Positions 7,573 to 11,608 of a stretch of DNA of 11,608 nucleotides are shown here, piece by piece. Location of the stretch: positions 1 to 11,608 of the forward strand of contig JADJVN010000020.1 in assembly GCA_016710585.1 (NCBI GenBank). Direction: 5' to 3'. This stretch comes from Saprospiraceae bacterium (GTDB lineage Bacteria > Bacteroidota > Bacteroidia > Chitinophagales > Saprospiraceae). Both the position numbers and the translations under genes were made by a program. The first letter of the stretch is position 1, and every line of letters starts with the position of its first letter. The notes below the pieces were generated by a model. The model made no database searches. It was not told the origin of the DNA and saw nothing but the letters and a program-made list of their open reading frames with translations.

Positions 7573-8232
7573 CTACAGTGAAAATCTTCCCCCAAAGCCA
7601 AATGACAGTAAATTGGATGACACCAAGCCACTCGTATTAACTTTATAATAGCTGATGTCAAGTCCAAATTTATGCTTATTTCCAAACAATATTCCAAAAT
7701 TTCCTCCTAGATAATTCCATCCTTTTATACCAGCAAAGGCATTAAACTGATAGATATATCGTGGTGAAAAATACACTCCAAATTTCTCAGTTGGATGTAA
7801 ACTAGCATATAAAGGGATCTGTATATTCCACAACTGACTGATTATTGCAAATGTTCCAGCTTCAGCACCCACTCCAAATGCAAATAATGACTCTTGGTCT
7901 CCAATGAGTTGATATTTTACTCCTGCATTAAGATTAAAAGTTGAGTTTACTTTAAATATGAAATCTAATTTATTGGTAATTCCATACTTTCCTCCAGCCT
8001 CTAAATTTGGAAAATATAAATTTGGAAAAGAATTATCTGATGAATCTGAATCAAAATCATCAATTTTAAAATCTGGAGACTGCGATAAACTCAAGGAAGC
8101 TGATATTTCACCATTTCCCTCACCCACAGCTCGTCCATCTTGAAAACCTGTAAGTGAAGCACATCCAGAAATAAAGAGTGCAATGATTGCAATTGCAATA
8201 TAAATCGAGAAATTTTTTGTAGATAAATTCAT
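7573..8232 (-). CDS. Outer-membrane-type lipoprotein with beta-barrel-like body
   Basis: This is the only long gene in the window with no frame break (219 residues). The start MNLSTKNFSI leads into a hydrophobic stretch ending LFISGC, a lipobox with lipidated Cys24; mature sequence starts CASLTGFQDGRAVGEGNGEI. There is no acidic lipoprotein-export tag directly after the cysteine. An acidic spacer (DDFDSDSSD, about 58-66) is followed by alternating-pattern strands with glycine and aromatic residues (GGKYGITNKLDFIFKV, NLNAGVKYQL, YFSPRYIYQFNAF, LGGNFGILFG, LSFGFGGRFSL), typical of outer membrane barrels. The C-terminal residue is Leu rather than the Phe usual for barrel insertion. It resembles uncharacterised Bacteroidota lipoproteins starting CASLTGF; I know no function. 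It has its own -7 element and stands 107 bases before pdxA. Confidence 0.85.
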   Translation of the reverse strand: MNLSTKNFSIYIAIAIIALFISGCASLTGFQDGRAVGEGNGEISASLSLSQSPDFKIDDFDSDSSDNSFPNLYFPNLEAGGKYGITNKLDFIFKVNSTFNLNAGVKYQLIGDQESLFAFGVGAEAGTFAIISQLWNIQIPLYASLHPTEKFGVYFSPRYIYQFNAFAGIKGWNYLGGNFGILFGNKHKFGLDISYYKVNTSGLVSSNLLSFGFGGRFSL

Positions 8233-8251
8233 TATAAAATAATTAATTAGA

Positions 8252-8259
8252 CAAATATA
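8252..8259 (-). promoter_or_regulatory. Candidate -7 element TATATTTG for the lipoprotein gene
   Basis: On the minus strand TATATTTG matches TAnnTTTG exactly, 19 bases before the ATG at 8232. This indicates that the lipoprotein is transcribed separately from the CorC-like gene whose stop lies at 8309. Confidence 0.55.
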
Positions 8260-8308
8260 AAAGGATCTATGATAAATTTAAATATTTTGAATGCAAATTT
8301 CAACAATT

Positions 8309-9580
8309 CTAAGCATTAATCTCAAATATCCTCACACTTTCAATCTTCGTATCGCTTACCAACTCATAAACAAATTTGTAATCTCCTAAGATAATCTCAG
8401 ATCCTTGTTCGGGGATCGTCCCAGAAGCTGATACTAAATATCCTGATAAGGTGTGGTAGTCACCATCTAATGGAAGATTAAGACCATACTCATCATTGAG
8501 ATAACTCACTCCAATCTACCAGAAAATAAATATTCATTTTCTCCTACCTTCATTTCAAGAAATGCCTCATCATCATGCTCATCTTCAATTTCACCAAATA
8601 TTTCTTCTAGAATATCTTCCAATGTGATTAAGCCAGATGTTCCACCATATTCATCTACAACACAAGCTACTGAAATCCTCAACTTATTCATACGCAGCAT
8701 AAGATCATCTACTCTCAAGGTCTCTGGAACAAATGGAATATCTCGCACCATATCTTTAAGTGATGTGGATGGATGAAATAATTGTTGGTGATGAATATAT
8801 CCTAGAATATTGTCTATGTCTTGGTCTACGAATTATCTTTGAAGCTTTGAATTAATAAAAGCATCTTTGAGATCTTCCATACTATCATTGACATCGATAA
8901 ACACAATTTCTGTACGAGGAATCATACATTCACTCACTCGGATTTGATTGAGATTAAGCGCATTTTTAAAAATGTCTGCATCAATTTCTTCATGAACCTG
9001 ATTCATTGGATTGTGCATATATTGTTCTAAATCAATGGACTAAATCGCATCCTCGTTTTTGTAATAGATTCTCTGAATAAATATTTAATAATAAAATTGG
9101 AAGTCTTTGAAAAAAATTGGCTGGTAAATATAATAATTTGTGGAAAAACAATAGCGGATAAGCTAGAAAGTTCATTGCGTTATTAGCATATAATCTAAAA
9201 AATGCTTTAGGCAAGAACTCACCAAATACAAGAATGATTATAGTAACTAAAATGTACTAATCAATATCGTAGCATTATCTGAAAGTCCAAAATTTTTTAG
9301 TGGAAGATTGAAAATCAGTGAGCAAGTGGGATAAAAACTACAATACTAATATTTATTCCAATCAAAATCACTGAAATGCAATCCTCAGGATTTTCATAAA
9401 AAACGAGATAAGTTTTACCTATGGAGGAGCCTTTTGATTTTTTACTTCAACTGCAAGCTTGTTAGCAGTAACATAGGCAATCTCTGCTCCAGCAAAAAAG
9501 GTTAAGATTAAAAAAAATAATTAAAAATATTGACACAGAATAATTGAATTATATGGGCAAAATTAATAATAATAATTCAT
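8309..9580 (-). CDS. Hemolysin-family membrane protein: CNNM, paired CBS and CorC_HlyC domains (heavily frameshifted)
   Basis: Read across frames, this is a full-length (about 424 codons) CNNM/CorC-type inner membrane protein, a family tied to Mg2+/Co2+ transport. From ATG at 9580 the membrane part holds FFAGAEIAYVTANKLAVEVK, then NPEDCISVILIG and LVFGEFLPKAFFRLYANN, including the GExLPK signature. It is followed by HEEIDADIFKNALNLNQIRV and the first CBS motif (SECMIPRTEIVFIDVNDS). Next come DQDIDNILGYIHHQQLF, SVACVVDEYGGTSGLITLED and ILEEIFGEIEDEHDDE, then the CorC_HlyC end (FSGRLEIDYLNDEYGLNLP to the stop at 8309). Breaks cluster near 8515, 8830, 9030 and at several points in 9230-9560. It starts 46 bases after gldH and is probably co-transcribed. 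GldE is a relative, but the linker and CBS text fit the general hemolysin family better. Confidence 0.85.
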
Positions 9581-9626
9581 AGTACTCAGGTGTTTATTTC
9601 CCAACATGCCTGATTCTATTATTTTG

Positions 9627-10089
9627 TTAGCTCTGATTTTGGGAAATTTCTAAAGCTATCGCGCTTATATTTTGAATGACACTATCTCGGGAGTTTTGTT
9701 GAATTTCTATTTTATATTTTCCAATTTTATTGAAACTCACTTTTCTTGTAATAAAATTGAGTGGTGCATCTCGAACCAGAGCATTCGCCCAAAGGCCTCC
9801 CATTGGGTGAAAACAACTCCAAGGAGAGGATATTTTCAAATTTTGTAGAGTCAGGATATACACTGATTATTTTTGTATACAAATTGTGATATTTCAAATC
9901 ATCTCCATGTTTCAAAGTCAAAGAATATCATACTGTAAACTTGTATCTTGAATATCCCAGACATAATTTAACTTTTGGCCATAAGACCATGATTCATCAT
10001 TTATTTTTTTTTCAGAGGAATAAATGATATCCTCTTTACAAGCAGTTATAAATACTAAACCAAGGATGAAAATGCTTGGTTTTTTCTAT
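9627..10089 (-). CDS. gldH: Gliding motility lipoprotein GldH (frameshifted)
   Basis: GldH is a lipoprotein needed for Bacteroidota gliding; its mechanism is unknown. The N-terminal segment reads KKPSIFILGLVFITACKEDI, with lipobox ITAC. It continues DESWSYGQKLNYVWDIQDTS, then after a break near 9925 LKHGDDLKYHNLYTKIISVY and LSLELFSPNGRPLGECSGS. After another break near 9770 it reads APLNFITRKVSFNKIGKYKI and SRDSVIQNISAIALEISQNQS, stop at 9627. The NLYTKI, LGECSG and IGKY...Q..RDS features match the family in order and spacing, at about 150 residues. No ATG is present in frame: the dnaJ stop context reads AGATAGAAAAAACC, and removing one A gives AGATGAAAAAACC, an ATGA overlap of dnaJ stop and gldH start. 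I take that as the likely true start. Confidence 0.82.
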
Positions 10090-11238
10090 CTGAAAAATTC
10101 TTTCATCCTATCGAAGAATCCTTTCTCCTCGCTAGAAGGATGTGGTTAAAAATCATTCATATTTCTAATTTTTTTCCAACAAGGTTTTCTCTTCATTTGA
10201 CACATTTTTTGGAGTCCAAACGTGAACCGTGCAAGTTGATCTCCTTTGTCATAAGATTGTACTGACGGGATACCAAGACCCTTTAATCTGAATATTTTAC
10301 CACTCTGTGTTACCTAGGTGGAATTTTAATTTTGACAGTCGAAGTCAAAGTCGGTACCTCAACCTGTGTGTACCTAGTGCAGCATCTGCAATATTTACAT
10401 AAAAATCAAAATGAATATTCATTCCATCTCTTGTAAATGTATCATGTTCCTTTTGTTCTATGCTTATCAAAGATCTCCTGCAGGTCCACCATTAGCTCCT
10501 GCATTACCTTTACCACGCATAGAGAGTTGCATATTATCCTCCACTCCAGCTGGGATTTGGATTTCTATTGTCTCTTCATTATTCTCAACTCCTGATCCTC
10601 TGCAGCTTGTACAGTTATTTGCTATTTGCTGACCTGTTCCATTACAAGTGGGGCAGGTTGTAGTCGTTGCATTTGACCAAGAAATGTAGCTTCTTATCTG
10701 ACGTACATAACCTGATCCATTACATCCACTGCAGGTTTTACAGATTTTGAGTCTTTAGCGCCACTTCCTCCACAAGTTTTACAGGAAACTTGTTTTTTGA
10801 CTTTATTTTTTGTAATTTCCTGTTGCACTTTCTTCTAAAGTCATGCTTACTTTTATGCGAAGATTGGTTCCTTTCAATACCACCTGATCTACCTCCTCCC
10901 TTCCTACTTCCTCAAGAATAGTTCAAATGGACTTCCAGAGTCTCAAAAATATCGCCAGACGACTGAATATATCCTCCATGTTCCCAGATCGGCCTCCTCC
11001 AAATCCTTGATTGGGGTCGACTTCCAACGCGTAAGACATAACGGTCATCTGGCTTTTTATCTGGATTACTAAGTATTTCATAAGCTTCTGCAGCTTCTTA
11101 AACTTTTCTTCCGATGATTTATCACCTGAGGTTTCTATCCGGATGATATTTCATCGCTACCTTACGATATGTTTTTTTCAATGAATCTGCATCAGCAGAT
11201 TTGGGAACACCAATATTTCGTAAATCTCTTTTGCTCAT
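10086..11238 (-). CDS. dnaJ: Chaperone protein DnaJ (heavily frameshifted)
   Basis: DnaJ (Hsp40) stimulates DnaK ATPase and hands it unfolded clients. All domains are legible across frames over about 384 codons. The J domain starts MSKRD at 11238 and holds DSLKKTYRKVAMKYHPDRN, with the invariant HPD, and EEKF, EAAEAYEILSNPDKK. The glycine-rich region reads DPNQGFGGGRSGNMEDIFS. The zinc domain has all four CxxCxGxG repeats: CKTCGGSG, CSGCNGSG, CPTCNGTG and CTSCRGSG. The substrate-binding part includes IQIPAGVEDNMQLSMRGKGN, AGDL, DGMNIHFDFYVNIADAALGT, PTLTSTVKIKIPPG and GKIFRLKGLGIPS. The end is EEKGFFDRMKEFFR with stop at 10086-10088. At least seven single-base breaks occur, for example near 11225, 11130, 11096, 10740 and 10474. 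It lies 26 bases after grpE and abuts gldH, so one operon is likely. Confidence 0.92.
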
Positions 11239-11264
11239 TTTTTTAAATTGTAGCCTTTCTTATT

Positions 11265-11608
11265 TTATTTCGCAACGACTACTTTAGTGTATCTTATGAT
11301 TTTTATCATTCAGTAAATAACCTTTCTCTACGGTATCTATTACCTGCTTTGCCTTTAAGTTCGTCTGATGGACTAGGAAACTCAGTAATTGCTTCATGAA
11401 AACTGGGATCAAATCTTTTAAATTGGAATCCATAGGCTCTAGCCTTTAGACTTTAATAATCCAGTTAATTTATGATAAACCCAAATTCATACCTTCTGGA
11501 AGCCTGTTTTCATTTTGTTGTTCTACTGATAGTTTCTGAGCCTTTTCAAAATCATCAACTATAGGTAATAAATCAACAATCATGTCTTGAGAGGCATTCT
11601 TTATCAAG
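11265..11608 (-). CDS. grpE: GrpE nucleotide exchange factor for DnaK, C-terminal part (partial, frameshifted)
   Basis: GrpE releases ADP from DnaK. The gene enters from the right edge and its N-terminal coiled coil is outside the window. Visible text includes KNASQDMIVDLLPIVDDFEK with AQKLSVEQ, the end of the long helix. After a break near 11475 come YHKLTGLLKSKGLEPMDS, then FKRFDPSFHEAITEFPSPSD, the beta-domain signature of the family. The end reads VIDTVEKGYLLNDK, then IIRYTKVVVAK and the stop at 11265-11267. Further breaks lie near 11448, 11430, 11345 and 11310, all apparently single bases. Order grpE then dnaJ is common in bacteria and confirms both calls. Confidence 0.9.

Noticed and set aside
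7562..7578. CTGTA/TACAG hairpin as terminator of the lipoprotein gene
   Set aside because: Only five pairs, overlapping the stop codon and without a T run; too weak to call.
7958..8143. Plus-strand open frame over the lipoprotein gene
   Set aside because: Antisense to an intact gene with a lipobox; no independent support.
8309..9580. Calling this gene gldE because gldH is next door
   Set aside because: GldE shares the CNNM/CBS/CorC layout, but the linker (EEIDADIFKNALNLNQIRV) and the CorC end fit the general hemolysin family better, and gldD is not adjacent.
10411..10632. Plus-strand open frame of 73 codons
   Set aside because: Antisense to the DnaJ zinc and substrate-binding regions, which are clearly legible on the minus strand across frames.
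1..11608. A degraded accessory island or novel defence/mobile system
   Set aside because: The broken genes are housekeeping or common envelope genes whose conserved motifs persist; no integrase, transposase, CRISPR repeats, attachment sites or unusual cassette was seen.
1..11608. tRNA or other structured RNA genes
   Set aside because: No cloverleaf-like segment or conserved TTCGAATC-type T-loop with a matching acceptor stem was found in the gaps.

Overview
The window looks like chromosomal DNA from a gliding-type member of the Bacteroidota, possibly Saprospiraceae-like, although the family is a guess. The support is a gldH lipoprotein gene, a BlaI/M56 pair whose sensor end is a TonB C-terminal domain, a Reg_prop propeller protein, very AT-rich spacers, and TAnnTTTG-type -7 promoter elements ahead of several genes. 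No mobile element, CRISPR array, rRNA or tRNA was seen.

Layout from left to right: (1) 1-1299, minus: N-terminal part of a two-component-type propeller protein, running off the left edge. (2) 1567-3290, plus: an operator/promoter, then blaI-like repressor and M56 peptidase-TonB_C sensor genes as an operon, closed by a hairpin terminator. (3) 3447-4679, minus: an MFS transporter convergent with the M56 gene, with three ATTTGCAAAT palindromes in the gap. (4) 4835-5362, minus: a small exported helical protein of unknown function with its own terminator. (5) 5662-6396, plus: a glucosaminidase (GH73-type peptidoglycan hydrolase). (6) 6405-7465, minus: pdxA for vitamin B6 synthesis. (7) 7573-8232, minus: a lipoprotein with a predicted beta-rich body. 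(8) 8309-11608, minus: a run read in the order grpE, dnaJ, gldH, CNNM/CBS/CorC membrane protein.

The dominant property of the window is that almost every gene is broken by single-base shifts, while family-conserved protein continues in another frame. GrpE, DnaJ, GldH and the CorC-like protein are so fragmented, especially right of about 9000, that no single open frame shows them; I recovered them by reading across frames. Broken housekeeping genes, losses mostly in short same-base runs, and one pair of shifts that cancel within a few codons all point to uncorrected sequencing indels rather than real gene decay. Gene ends are firm where given; internal break positions are good to about 10-20 bases.

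Functionally, the BlaI-M56 pair should be a proteolytic envelope-sensing switch. The grpE-dnaJ-gldH-corC run couples a DnaK co-chaperone pair with a gliding lipoprotein. I found no convincing undescribed system. The best leads are the operator in front of blaI, the TonB_C sensor, the palindrome cluster, the unknown exported protein and the barrel-like lipoprotein.
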